From contig ONEB01000008.1 of assembly GCA_900316745.1 (NCBI GenBank), positions 24,019-88,018 of the forward strand: 64,000 nt of DNA, read 5' to 3'. This stretch comes from an uncultured Eubacteriales bacterium. Lineage in GTDB: Bacteria > Bacillota > Clostridia > Oscillospirales > Oscillospiraceae. Each line of letters starts with the position of its first letter. Within the stretch, counting starts at the first letter, position 1. The notes under the pieces are model-generated. The model was not told the DNA's origin and did no database searches. It saw only the letters and a program-made list of their open reading frames with translations. Below are positions 39,702 to 47,217 of the stretch, in pieces. The translations under genes and the position numbers were made by a program.

Positions 39702-40601
39702 TTAAATCTTTCCCACAAGAAGGTAGATCACGACAGTCGCGATCATCGTCAGCTCCTGGATGTAGGTGTAGTGCTCCACCTTGGTCACGAGCTTGAAGCG
39801 CGTGGGGTCCTGCTTGAAGCGCTGGAACGTCCAGCACATCCAGCCGACGAGGCAGGCGAGCACCGCCACGCTGATCTTGTTGAGATTCCAGACCAGCACG
39901 AAGTTCGTCATGATATCGAGCAGCACCACGAACATGGCAAAGTTCGTCGCCTTCTTGTAGCCGAAGAGCTTGGAATAGGTGACGTACTCCGTCTCGTCCT
40001 GCGGGGCGCGGATCTTGCGCGAGACCTCCCAGTAGAGCGCGGGGAAGTAGAGCGTGAAGCACGCGAAGACGTTGATGAGATCGACTGCCTTGATGTCATA
40101 CTTGATGACCGTGAACGAGATGATGTAGATGTTCATGATGAACTGCACGGGGTTGTGCGTCACGAGCGCGAGCGGCAGGGACTTCTGGATCTTGTACTTC
40201 TGGAAGAACCAGATTGCCATCAGCGAGCCGTAGGTGTACAGGATGACGCAGAACAGGAAGTTATTCATGAAGATGGCGTTGAGCGCAAGCGTCACCGGGA
40301 TCAGGATGCACAGGAAGATCTTCAGATCCTTTTTCGTCACGCGCCCAGAGGGCAGCGGACGGTGCGCGAACAGCCTGCAGTCGAGCTCATAATCCTTGAA
40401 GTCATCCGCGATGCGCAGCCAGCACAGGAAGCTGAACACGGTAAAGCCGAGGATCAGCTCCTGAATGCCGAGATGGAAGTGCGTCACGCCGTGGTTGAGC
40501 AGGACGATGAAATAGATCTCGCCCGCGATCAGATAACCCAGTCCGAGACGCGGCAGGATGGGGTACATCTCCTTGAAGTAGATATTCAATCGTTTGAGCA
40601 T
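39702..40601 (-). CDS. UbiA-superfamily prenyltransferase
   Basis: 299 residues with about nine helices. The first Asp-rich site is in LRIADDFKDYELDCRLFAHR, followed by PLPSGRVTKKDLK; the second region is YWEVSRKIRAPQDETEYVTY-type, with SKLFGYKKAT, both in UbiA positions. The family transfers a polyprenyl group from a diphosphate to an acceptor in the membrane (quinone rings, heme, or geranylgeranylglyceryl phosphate in archaeal lipids). No quinone pathway genes are near. Being directly beside CarS-like and PssA-like genes, it is a candidate for prenylating a glycerophosphate-type acceptor (inference). Confidence 0.85.
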   Translation of the reverse strand: MLKRLNIYFKEMYPILPRLGLGYLIAGEIYFIVLLNHGVTHFHLGIQELILGFTVFSFLCWLRIADDFKDYELDCRLFAHRPLPSGRVTKKDLKIFLCILIPVTLALNAIFMNNFLFCVILYTYGSLMAIWFFQKYKIQKSLPLALVTHNPVQFIMNIYIISFTVIKYDIKAVDLINVFACFTLYFPALYWEVSRKIRAPQDETEYVTYSKLFGYKKATNFAMFVVLLDIMTNFVLVWNLNKISVAVLACLVGWMCWTFQRFKQDPTRFKLVTKVEHYTYIQELTMIATVVIYLLVGKI

Positions 40602-40620
40602 GATGATTCTCCTAAGATAA

Positions 40621-41217
40621 TCAGAATATCAGCAGCACCGCACCGGAGCCGAGACCCAGCAGCGTGCAGATGATTGCCCCCGTGCTGCCGGGCTTCTTCA
40701 CGCGGATGCTTGCCACAAAGAGCACCGACATCACGAGCATCAAAACCGCCGCGGCGACCGTCACGCCGGAGAAGCCGGTGATCGCGGCAACGGCGTACAA
40801 AAACGGCAGAAACAGCGCCATGCACGTCACGGGAACGCCGCTGAAATACTTCGTGTTGCCGTCGGTCGTGATGTCAAACCAGCACAGGCGCGTCACGCCC
40901 GCAAAGACATAGACGATCGCAAGCAGCACCGTCCAGACCGTGCGCGCCTGCGCGAGCAGGAACACCGCCGGGAAGATCACGAACGAGACCGTGTCGGCAA
41001 AGGAATCGAGCTGGATGCCGAACTGCTTCTCCACGTCTGTGCGCGGGAACATGCGCGCCACGCGCCCGTCAAAGAGGTCGCAGATGCCGCTTATGAGCAG
41101 CATCAGCATGGCGAGCTTTGGGTTATCGGCAAAGCAGATGCCGACCACCGCCGCCGCGATACCTAGAAAGGTCACGCAGTTGGCGAGATTGTATACGCCG
41201 ATAAAATAACGTTTCAT
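40621..41217 (-). CDS. CDP-alcohol phosphatidyltransferase (PssA-like)
   Basis: 198 residues from the ATG at 41217 with GGAGA six bases before. Six helices and the full CDP-alcohol motif DG(x)2AR(x)nG(x)3D(x)3D: DGRVARMF, then GIQLDSFAD. The VSFVIFPAVF continuation is typical of phosphatidylserine/archaetidylserine synthases. The enzyme swaps CMP of a CDP-activated lipid for an alcohol such as serine in the membrane. The neighbouring CarS-like protein would supply the CDP-lipid; the acceptor alcohol cannot be read from the sequence. It lies 12 bases after the CarS-like gene. Confidence 0.92.
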   Translation of the reverse strand: MKRYFIGVYNLANCVTFLGIAAAVVGICFADNPKLAMLMLLISGICDLFDGRVARMFPRTDVEKQFGIQLDSFADTVSFVIFPAVFLLAQARTVWTVLLAIVYVFAGVTRLCWFDITTDGNTKYFSGVPVTCMALFLPFLYAVAAITGFSGVTVAAAVLMLVMSVLFVASIRVKKPGSTGAIICTLLGLGSGAVLLIF

Positions 41218-41229
41218 ACTGATCTCCAA

Positions 41230-41826
41230 TCACAGATTTTTACGAATATGCAGCTTGTAAAGGACGAAGTTCACGCCCACATGCGTGCCCGCGCCGAGGC
41301 AGATATACTGCACATAGCGCTTCCACGAAATGCCGGAATACGCCGAGAGCACCGCAAACACGCCCAGCAGCGAGTCGATCTGGTCGATGACGAAAAACAC
41401 CTTGCCCGCAGCGCCGCTCTCGGTCTTGCCGGGGCGAATGTCGATGCGGCGCTTTACAAAGCTGTTCGGCAGCTCGCACACGGCGTAGGCAAGCCCGCAG
41501 AGCGTGCCGGAGACGAGATTCAGCGCGAGGGTGTTTTCCCGCACGCGGTAAATGTCGTGCAGGGCGTTTAAGCCCCGGCGCGCGCAGTGGCTGCCCCAGA
41601 CGACCTGTGACGCTGCCGTGAGCGCGACCATCGATGTAAAGCCGATCCACGTCTTGTTGTCGCCGAGGATGCGCTTGCCGTCGCGCCATACCCGCCCGCC
41701 GTCCATCGGCGCGCGATGGTTTTTGTAGAGCGGGGTCTTGGTGAAGATCATGTTCGACACGCCGCCCAGAATCACGGGCATCGCCGTGATATACATGTTC
41801 CGGATTACTTCAGCAGGGCGTGACAT
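41230..41826 (-). CDS. CDP-archaeol synthase (CarS/DUF46)-like protein
   Basis: 198 residues from the ATG at 41826, which lies inside the end of the DgkA-type gene (22-base overlap). About five helices. The segment APMDGGRVWRDGKRILGDNK, then TWIGF, is the DUF46/CarS signature (DGG..f.DG.r.lGdnKTwrG). CarS activates unsaturated archaeal ether lipid phosphate with CTP to CDP-archaeol; bacterial relatives exist but are little studied. The Lys-rich C terminus is short. Its place between a lipid kinase and a CDP-alcohol phosphatidyltransferase fits the order phosphorylate, activate with CTP, attach head group. Confidence 0.88.
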   Translation of the reverse strand: MSRPAEVIRNMYITAMPVILGGVSNMIFTKTPLYKNHRAPMDGGRVWRDGKRILGDNKTWIGFTSMVALTAASQVVWGSHCARRGLNALHDIYRVRENTLALNLVSGTLCGLAYAVCELPNSFVKRRIDIRPGKTESGAAGKVFFVIDQIDSLLGVFAVLSAYSGISWKRYVQYICLGAGTHVGVNFVLYKLHIRKNL

Positions 41827-42176
41827 ATATAGATCCCCTCCATGATGAAGAATGCGCCGCCCCACATCCAGACGCCCGCAGCGCCGAGATCCTTGATGAT
41901 CTTGACCTCGGGATGCAGTTCCGGCGTGTAGAGATCCATGATGTGCTCGATGGCGGTGTTGATCATCTCGGAAGAGAACACGCCGCCGAGACAGACGATG
42001 AACACCACGTGCTGCAGCATCGTCACATGGCACAGGCAGTTGATGATGAAAAACGAGGTACAGATGCCCATGTAGGTGAGAAAGTTCTTCTCGGTCTTAA
42101 AGCCGTAGACCGAGCCGACGAGCGCAAAGTAGACGCTCTGGAAAAAGCCCTTGCTTTTGGGAGGCCTGTTGTCCAT
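41805..42176 (-). CDS. DgkA-type diacylglycerol/undecaprenol kinase
   Basis: 123 residues, the size of Gram-positive DgkA/UdpK. Three helices; the active-site region FSSEMINTAIEHIMDLYTPE followed by KIIKDLGAAGVW matches the family (E..NTAIE...D.......iKD.aA..V). The enzyme phosphorylates a membrane lipid alcohol such as undecaprenol or diacylglycerol. It starts three bases after the antiporter stop and overlaps the CarS-like gene, so it is part of the lipid operon and could supply the phosphorylated lipid for CTP activation (inference). Confidence 0.93.
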   Translation of the reverse strand: MDNRPPKSKGFFQSVYFALVGSVYGFKTEKNFLTYMGICTSFFIINCLCHVTMLQHVVFIVCLGGVFSSEMINTAIEHIMDLYTPELHPEVKIIKDLGAAGVWMWGGAFFIMEGIYICHALLK

Positions 42177-42179
42177 GGC

Positions 42180-43451
42180 TCAGTCCGCCTCTCCTTTCCG
42201 CAGACGCGTGAAGATGGTGCTGTCCTTTTTCTGCTGATTGCGCAGCCAGTAGCCCGCGATCAGGGAGGAGAGCATGGTCGTGAGAATCAGCACGGTGAAA
42301 AACTCGATGCTGATGATCTTGTAGGAATAGGCCACCGTGGCGAGCACGATGCCGGGGCCGCCGCGCGCGTTCATGGTGATGGCAAAGTTGATCTTCGCGC
42401 TCTTGCGCAGATCGGTCAGCTGCAGCATGATGAGCGTGCCGACGCCCTCCAGCCCGAAGGCGATCACAAAGAAGACGAGAAAGCGCACAAGCGAGAAGTT
42501 GTGCAGCAGATTCAGCTGGATGCCGACGAGGGCAAAGTAGATCGGGATGAAGAACGAGAACGCGAAGTTTCCGAGCGACTCCATCGCGTTTTTGATGCGC
42601 TCGTCCACGCCCGCCACGGCTTTTACAACATAGCCCACGAGAAACGCGGCGTACATGATGTTAATGCCGACGGTGTAGAGCCCCGCGCATACCAGCAGCA
42701 GCACGACGAAGCTCACGGAGTAGAACGTGATCGGCTTTAAGTGCCGCTCGCGCGCCTTCGTGTGGTCGGAGATGACCTTTACCACGGCGAAAAGCCCCAG
42801 CGTGATGACGACGACGCCGATCATGTCCGCGAGACGCAGCTCGCCCTGTGAGGCGATGCGTGTCGCGGCGTTCAGGAGGATCCACAGCAGCAGATCCTGG
42901 AAGGTCGAGACTGTGAGAACCGTGTTGGAAAAGCGCGTGTTCATGATGCCCATGTCGAAGAAGATCTTCGAGATGACGGGGATGGACGTGATGGCAACGC
43001 CGATCGTGAACACGAGCCCGAATGAGATCTCGTTTCCCATCTCGCCGATAAAGGCGTCCTTGAACATGCCGATGAACGGCAGCGCGCCCAGCATCGGCAG
43101 CACCGTCGCGCCGAAGAAGACGCACCAGATTACGCGCCCGTTCGAGCGGTCAAGCTCCAGCCGCGTGTTGTAGCCGGAGAGGAACATCAGAAAGATCAGT
43201 CCCAGCTGATAAAAGATGTTCAGCACCTTGCCCTCCTCGGGGTAGGCGAGGAACACGCTTCCCATCACGTCGGGGAAGAAATGATACAGCAGCGTGCCGC
43301 CCAGCACAAGGCCGCCGAGGATCTCGCCCACCACGCGGGGCGCCTTGATGCGCTCCATCAGCGAGCCGAGCAGAAACGCGCTTCCCAATAAAAGAGCCAG
43401 AGCAATGAGGGTCGCGATGATCTCATGCTCTGACAGTGTCGGCAAAGTCAT
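42180..43451 (-). CDS. Kef/CPA2-type cation:proton antiporter
   Basis: 423 residues with about twelve helices and no cytoplasmic RCK domain. APRVVGEILGGLVLGGTLLY, FLMFLSGYNTRLELDRS, VFTIGVAITSIPVISKIFFD and TMNARGGPGIVLATVAYSYK are CPA2 signatures, including the substituted Asp/Asn position in the fourth/fifth helices and the NARGG.G segment. It exchanges Na+ or K+ for H+ across the cytoplasmic membrane. It is the first gene of the operon that continues into the lipid genes; the link between ion exchange and the lipid pathway is not clear and could be simply shared stress control. Confidence 0.88.
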   Translation of the reverse strand: MTLPTLSEHEIIATLIALALLLGSAFLLGSLMERIKAPRVVGEILGGLVLGGTLLYHFFPDVMGSVFLAYPEEGKVLNIFYQLGLIFLMFLSGYNTRLELDRSNGRVIWCVFFGATVLPMLGALPFIGMFKDAFIGEMGNEISFGLVFTIGVAITSIPVISKIFFDMGIMNTRFSNTVLTVSTFQDLLLWILLNAATRIASQGELRLADMIGVVVITLGLFAVVKVISDHTKARERHLKPITFYSVSFVVLLLVCAGLYTVGINIMYAAFLVGYVVKAVAGVDERIKNAMESLGNFAFSFFIPIYFALVGIQLNLLHNFSLVRFLVFFVIAFGLEGVGTLIMLQLTDLRKSAKINFAITMNARGGPGIVLATVAYSYKIISIEFFTVLILTTMLSSLIAGYWLRNQQKKDSTIFTRLRKGEAD

Positions 43452-43489
43452 ATAAAAGCTTCTCCTTCTCTTATAAAAGCTTAAATATC

Positions 43490-43518
43490 AATATAACATG
43501 TAAAGATAAGGAATACAA
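43490..43518 (-). promoter_or_regulatory. Promoter of the antiporter-lipid operon
   Basis: Minus-strand TTGTAT (43513-43518) and TATATT (43490-43495) are 17 bases apart, about 40 bases before the antiporter ATG. Two direct copies of ataaaagctt flank the ribosome site region (43451-43482). Confidence 0.65.
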
Positions 43519-43548
43519 GGATTGTTATGAATCTGTCGAATGCTGCGC

Positions 43549-43577
43549 TTGTGCAATTCTGCCCTTGCGGGTATAAT
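43549..43577 (+). promoter_or_regulatory. Promoter of the TPR/DUF4037 pair
   Basis: TTGTGC (43549-43554) and consensus TATAAT (43572-43577) with a 17-base spacer, 32 bases before the ATG at 43610; divergent from the lipid operon promoter. Confidence 0.75.
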
Positions 43578-43609
43578 GAGGAAAAAGCACCTTGAGAGGA
43601 GAGAGCATC

Positions 43610-44452
43610 ATGTCTGATCAAACCAACGCCCTGCGCCCGGAGGACTACGCGGAGCCCGCGTGCGTGCTCTGCGGCGAGCCCTACGGCACCGAGCGAAAGG
43701 TCGAGCCCGTGCCGCAGCAGCGCATCGTGCAGAAGCTGGATGACTATATGAGCCGCCGGGACTATCCGGGCGCGGAGCGCCACCTGCTCTATTGGCTGGG
43801 CGAGGCGCAGCGCGGGTACGATCTGCGCGGCGAGCTCCTTGTGCGCAATGAGCTCATCGGGCATTACCGCAAGGTCGGGAACAGGGAAAACGCGTTTCTC
43901 CACGCCGAGCGCGCCCTGGCACTTCTGGAGGAACTGGATCTTACGGGCGGCGTCAGCGCGGGCACCACATACGTCAATGCCGCCACCGCCAGCTCCGCCT
44001 TCGGCGAGCACGAGCGGGCGCTGAAGCTGTTTGAGCAGGCCAAGACCGTCTATGAGTCCGACCCGCACACGCAAAAGCACCTCCTGGGCGGGCTTTATAA
44101 CAACATGGCGCTCTGCTGTCAGGCGCTGGGGCGCTATGACGATGCGTTCCGGCTCTATGAGCAGGCGATGGACGCGATGACGGAGGTCGCCTACGGCGAG
44201 CTTGAGCAGGCGATTACATGCCTCAACATGGCGGACGCCGTCGCCGGGCGCGACGGGCTCGAGGCGGGCGAGGGGCAGATCTTCGCGCTGCTGGACAAGG
44301 CGTATGACCTCCTTCACACACCTGGTGTGCCGCACGAGGGCTATTACGCGTTCGTGTGCGAAAAGTGTGCGCCGACGTTCTCTTACTATGGATATTTTGC
44401 GGCGGCCTCGGAGCTGGAGCAGGAGGCGAGGGAAATCTATGAACGGACTTGA
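43610..44452 (+). CDS. TPR-repeat protein
   Basis: 280 residues from the ATG at 43610 behind GAGGAGAGAG. A short N terminus with a CVLCG-type pair is followed by tetratricopeptide-like helices: RRDYPGAERHLLYWLGEAQR, YRKVGNRENAFLHAERALAL, GEHERALKLFEQAKTVYES, YNNMALCCQALGRYDDAFRL and AITCLNMADAVAGRDG. Such repeats bind a partner protein. The stop overlaps the DUF4037 start by 14 bases, so the obvious partner is that nucleotidyltransferase-like protein. The pair recurs in Firmicutes as far as I recall, without known function. Confidence 0.85.
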   Translation: MSDQTNALRPEDYAEPACVLCGEPYGTERKVEPVPQQRIVQKLDDYMSRRDYPGAERHLLYWLGEAQRGYDLRGELLVRNELIGHYRKVGNRENAFLHAERALALLEELDLTGGVSAGTTYVNAATASSAFGEHERALKLFEQAKTVYESDPHTQKHLLGGLYNNMALCCQALGRYDDAFRLYEQAMDAMTEVAYGELEQAITCLNMADAVAGRDGLEAGEGQIFALLDKAYDLLHTPGVPHEGYYAFVCEKCAPTFSYYGYFAAASELEQEAREIYERT

Positions 44453-45356
44453 GCTCTCGCGCGCCTTTTATGAGCAGCACGGCCGCCCGATGCTGGAAGC
44501 GGCGTTTCCCGACCTGATGCCGCTCGTCGCGGTGGGGCTCTTCGGGAGCGGCTCGGAGTGCCTGGGCTTTGACGACGCCGTGTCGGAGGATCACGACTTT
44601 GAGCCGGGCTTCTGCATTTTGCTTCCGGAGGAGGCGCTCGTGGATCGGCGGCAGGCGTTTCTGCTCGAGCGCGCCTACGCAAAGCTCCCGCGCGCGTTTC
44701 AGGGGCATGTCCGCCCCGTCGTGCAGCCCGTCGGCGGCGCGCGCCGCGGCGTTCAGCGCACGGCGGAGTTTTTCACAAAAACGGTCGGCGCGCCGAACGG
44801 CATACTTGATCTGCACGCGTGGCTCACCATCCCGGAGCAGGCGCTTCTGGAGGCGACGAACGGGGAGGTGTATCACGATCCGTTCGGCGAGGTCACGCGC
44901 ATCCGGGAGCACCTGTCGCGCTTTCCCGAGGATGTGCGCCGCAAGCGTCTCGCGGGGCAGCTTCTGCTCATGGCGCAGGCGGGGCAGTATAACGTCCCCC
45001 GGTGCCTGAAGCACGGCGAGCCGGAGGCGGCGCAGCTCGCGACGGTGGAATTCGTCAAGAGCGCGGTCTCGGCGGTGTTCCTCTTAAACCGCCGCTATCA
45101 GCCGTATTACAAATGGACGTTCCGCGCCCTGCGCGCTCTGCCGGAGCTGTCGGAGCTGGCGGAACCTCTGGGGACGCTCCTCACGGCGCCGGATCCTAAG
45201 CGGATCGAATCCGTCTGCGCCGCCGTGCTTGCGGCGGTCAGAGCGCAGGCGCTCACCGCGGCGGCAGGGGAGGATCTGGAGCGCCATGCCTACGCCGTGA
45301 ACGACACGATCCGCGACGCGGAGCTGCGCAATCTGCATATCCTCGCCGGGGTGTAA
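44439..45356 (+). CDS. DUF4037 nucleotidyltransferase-like protein
   Basis: 305 residues from the ATG at 44439 (GGAGGCGAGGG upstream), inside the end of the TPR gene. The N-terminal third is a minimal nucleotidyltransferase fold: VGLFGSGSECLGFDD and SEDHDFEPGF give the GS..(S) and DxD-type residues, and QRTAEFFTKTVGAP follows. The C-terminal part is helical (DUF4037). A real transferase would move NMP to a protein or small molecule; the substrate is unknown. Tight coupling to the TPR protein suggests a complex. A toxin-antitoxin-like role, as in MNT-HEPN pairs, is possible but not supported by a HEPN domain. Confidence 0.82.
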   Translation: MNGLELSRAFYEQHGRPMLEAAFPDLMPLVAVGLFGSGSECLGFDDAVSEDHDFEPGFCILLPEEALVDRRQAFLLERAYAKLPRAFQGHVRPVVQPVGGARRGVQRTAEFFTKTVGAPNGILDLHAWLTIPEQALLEATNGEVYHDPFGEVTRIREHLSRFPEDVRRKRLAGQLLLMAQAGQYNVPRCLKHGEPEAAQLATVEFVKSAVSAVFLLNRRYQPYYKWTFRALRALPELSELAEPLGTLLTAPDPKRIESVCAAVLAAVRAQALTAAAGEDLERHAYAVNDTIRDAELRNLHILAGV

Positions 45357-45388
45357 AACGATGATCAGACTCTGATCACTGCTTTTTG

Positions 45389-45417
45389 TTGACAGGCAGT
45401 GCCCGATTCTATATAAT
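45389..45417 (+). promoter_or_regulatory. Perfect consensus sigma-A promoter
   Basis: TTGACA (45389-45394), a 17-base spacer and TATAAT (45412-45417). This is the strongest promoter in the window and serves the orphan gene at 45527, with a leader of about 100 bases. The -35 box overlaps a small inverted repeat (cactgc / gcagtg). Confidence 0.85.
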
Positions 45418-45526
45418 TACATTATCCTAGTGCTTGTATATGATTAAAAGCAAGAGCGGTCGATTCATCATGAAGCGCATGCCCCTGCCGGCGGCGATCA
45501 GCGATGATCAAAAGGAGATGACTGCC

Positions 45527-46501
45527 ATGGAAGAACAGAGAGGTCGGGGAGGCGCCGGAAGCATGAAGCTGGAGCTGCGTCGCGATCTCGATGCGCTGGA
45601 CGCCGTGTTCGACCACGGCTTTGTGTTCGACGCCCACGCGCGCGACAGGCGCGTGCTCATCACCCGCTATCGCGGCACGGTCGTCAGACCCTCAGACGCG
45701 GGCTTTACCGTCGTCGCGTGGCAGAAGAGCGTCTATCACTTCGGCGGTCTGAACCGCGAGGTCCCGGTGCTCGCGACGGTGCTGCTGGATCCTGACGGCG
45801 TCGTGCGGGGCCTGAGTCTCGATGAGCGCTGTCTCGGCAGCCAGGGCAAGCGGTGCGATTTCCGCACGCTTCAGATCTGCATGGACGGAATGCTCAAGGG
45901 CAAACCGTTCTCCGACTTCGGCACGCATTGTCCCGACGCGGGCGCGGCGCGATGCCTGCATCTGTTTGAAGTGCTCGACGGCGCGGCGGGCTTCTTTGCG
46001 CTGCTGCGGTCGCGAGGGCTGGCAGAGGGCAGCGAGCAGGAGCTTGTCACCATCCGCCCGAACCGCGGCGGACTCAAAGCGGAAAACAGCCACATCCTGC
46101 TCGGGCGTGAGAGCGTGACGGAGCTGGAGCTGCGGCACATTGATCCGACGCGCCGCAACGAGCGGGATCTGACATGCCATGTCCATGCAGACGTCACCGT
46201 GCGGCATCAGGGCGGGGAGGCGTTCCGGCAGACGCTGTGCGCCGACCTGTTTGAGGATGTGTATACCGCGCTGAATCTGCTCTTCGTCAGGTGTTATCAG
46301 CTGGATAAAAAAGCGCTGGAGCTTCCGGTGCACCGCCGCGTGCGCTTTACAAACTGGTCTGCGCTCGCGGGGCTCTTTCTCCTGACGTTCAGCCATGAGA
46401 GCATGGCGGGCGCCGTCTTACGCGCCGTGCGCATCGAGCGCATGCTGCATTTCATCCAGACGGGCGAGGGGCGCACCGGGTGCATCGGCTTCGGCGGGTG
46501 A
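45527..46501 (+). CDS. Orphan protein of unknown function
   Basis: 324 residues from the ATG at 45527, nine bases after AAGGAG; earlier in-frame starts are not preceded by a ribosome site. The N-terminal half is beta-rich (FDAHARDRRVLITRYRGTVV, VYHFGGLNREVPVLATVLLD, DGVVRGLSLDERCLGSQGKR), and it contains several Cys and His residues (CDFRTLQICMDG, GTHCPDAG, LTCHVHADVTVRHQ). The C-terminal part is helical. There are no transmembrane segments or signal peptide. I recognise no family. It has its own consensus promoter and terminator, so it is a strongly expressed single gene. Confidence 0.75.
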   Translation: MEEQRGRGGAGSMKLELRRDLDALDAVFDHGFVFDAHARDRRVLITRYRGTVVRPSDAGFTVVAWQKSVYHFGGLNREVPVLATVLLDPDGVVRGLSLDERCLGSQGKRCDFRTLQICMDGMLKGKPFSDFGTHCPDAGAARCLHLFEVLDGAAGFFALLRSRGLAEGSEQELVTIRPNRGGLKAENSHILLGRESVTELELRHIDPTRRNERDLTCHVHADVTVRHQGGEAFRQTLCADLFEDVYTALNLLFVRCYQLDKKALELPVHRRVRFTNWSALAGLFLLTFSHESMAGAVLRAVRIERMLHFIQTGEGRTGCIGFGG

Positions 46502-46517
46502 AACAATAAAAACGAAT

Positions 46518-46551
46518 GAGACCACGGAGAAGTATTCTTCTCCGTGGTCTC
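46518..46551. terminator. Bidirectional terminator
   Basis: gagaccacggagaa and ttctccgtggtctc form a perfect 14-base stem with a six-base loop between convergent genes; ATTTGCGTTT follows on the plus strand. Confidence 0.85.
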
Positions 46552-46559
46552 ATTTGCGT

Positions 46560-46745
46560 TTATTGCAGATCCTCCAGATCCGCGGCGGGAATGTCGTTTT
46601 CAACGTTGTCGCGTCCCAGATCGGTGTCGATCACGGGATACGCCTCTGCCGGGATCGGGCGCTCTGTGTGAACGGTTTTTCGCTTTTCCTCCGCCGCCGA
46701 GGCGATGATCGGCTCCACCACGTCTTTCTTTTTTCTGGGGTCCAT
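46560..46745 (-). CDS. Small acidic hypothetical protein
   Basis: 61 residues starting MDPRKKKDVVEPIIASAAEE with GGTGATCGT before the ATG. It is highly charged, with no signal peptide or helix long enough for a membrane span; residues 25-60 are acidic and Pro/Asp-rich. I cannot assign a family. It begins nine bases after the stop of the four-helix protein gene and is surely co-transcribed with it. Its length and charge suggest a small partner or regulator of that protein. Confidence 0.6.
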   Translation of the reverse strand: MDPRKKKDVVEPIIASAAEEKRKTVHTERPIPAEAYPVIDTDLGRDNVENDIPAADLEDLQ

Positions 46746-46754
46746 ACGATCACC

Positions 46755-47189
46755 TCACAGATAGTCGCGCAGGTCGTCCGCGAGCTTTTCTTCCAGACGG
46801 ATCAGGCGCTTTGCAATGTCCTTGGATGATTCATCCGCCGCCGCGTACTGGTTCAGATACCGGCTCAGCGATTTCACGCCCATGTTGCAGCCGTCCGTCA
46901 TGAGGTTTGCGATTTCGGCGTCGGATTCGCGGATCGCGAGCATCATTTTCGTCTTCATGTCAGACATCAGCGACGCCATGGCCGGAGGCTCCTTTCCCTC
47001 GTCGTGATACCGGTCGAGCAGCTCCTGGATTTCCCTGCCCAGCTTCTCGTGCTCGTTTTTGTTGTCGGTGAGACATTGCTCCAGACGGTCCGAGCGCACA
47101 TGGCTCAGAACATCCTCGATGGAATCAATGCCCATCTTTACTCCTGCGTCGCATTCGCGAAGCAGCTTGATGGTGTCCTTTTCGATCAT
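46755..47189 (-). CDS. Four-helix, ferritin-like-fold hypothetical protein
   Basis: 144 residues, nearly all helical, with four predicted helices of 25-35 residues (EKDTIKLLRECDAGVKMGID; LGREIQELLDRYHDEG; ASLMSDMKTKMMLAIRESDA; KSLSRYLNQYAAADESSKDI). It resembles DUF2383/PA2169-like bundle proteins of the ferritin-like superfamily, but I see no convincing EXXH iron ligands, so it may not bind metal. AAAGGAGAACAC precedes the ATG. It is the first of a two-gene unit with the 61-residue protein. Confidence 0.65.
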   Translation of the reverse strand: MIEKDTIKLLRECDAGVKMGIDSIEDVLSHVRSDRLEQCLTDNKNEHEKLGREIQELLDRYHDEGKEPPAMASLMSDMKTKMMLAIRESDAEIANLMTDGCNMGVKSLSRYLNQYAAADESSKDIAKRLIRLEEKLADDLRDYL

Positions 47190-47217
47190 TTTTGTGTTCT
47201 CCTTTCCGGTTAAAACC

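Noticed and set aside
43451-43482. The two ataaaagctt copies near the antiporter start as a regulatory repeat
   Set aside because: Only two short copies in AT-rich leader sequence; chance is a sufficient explanation.
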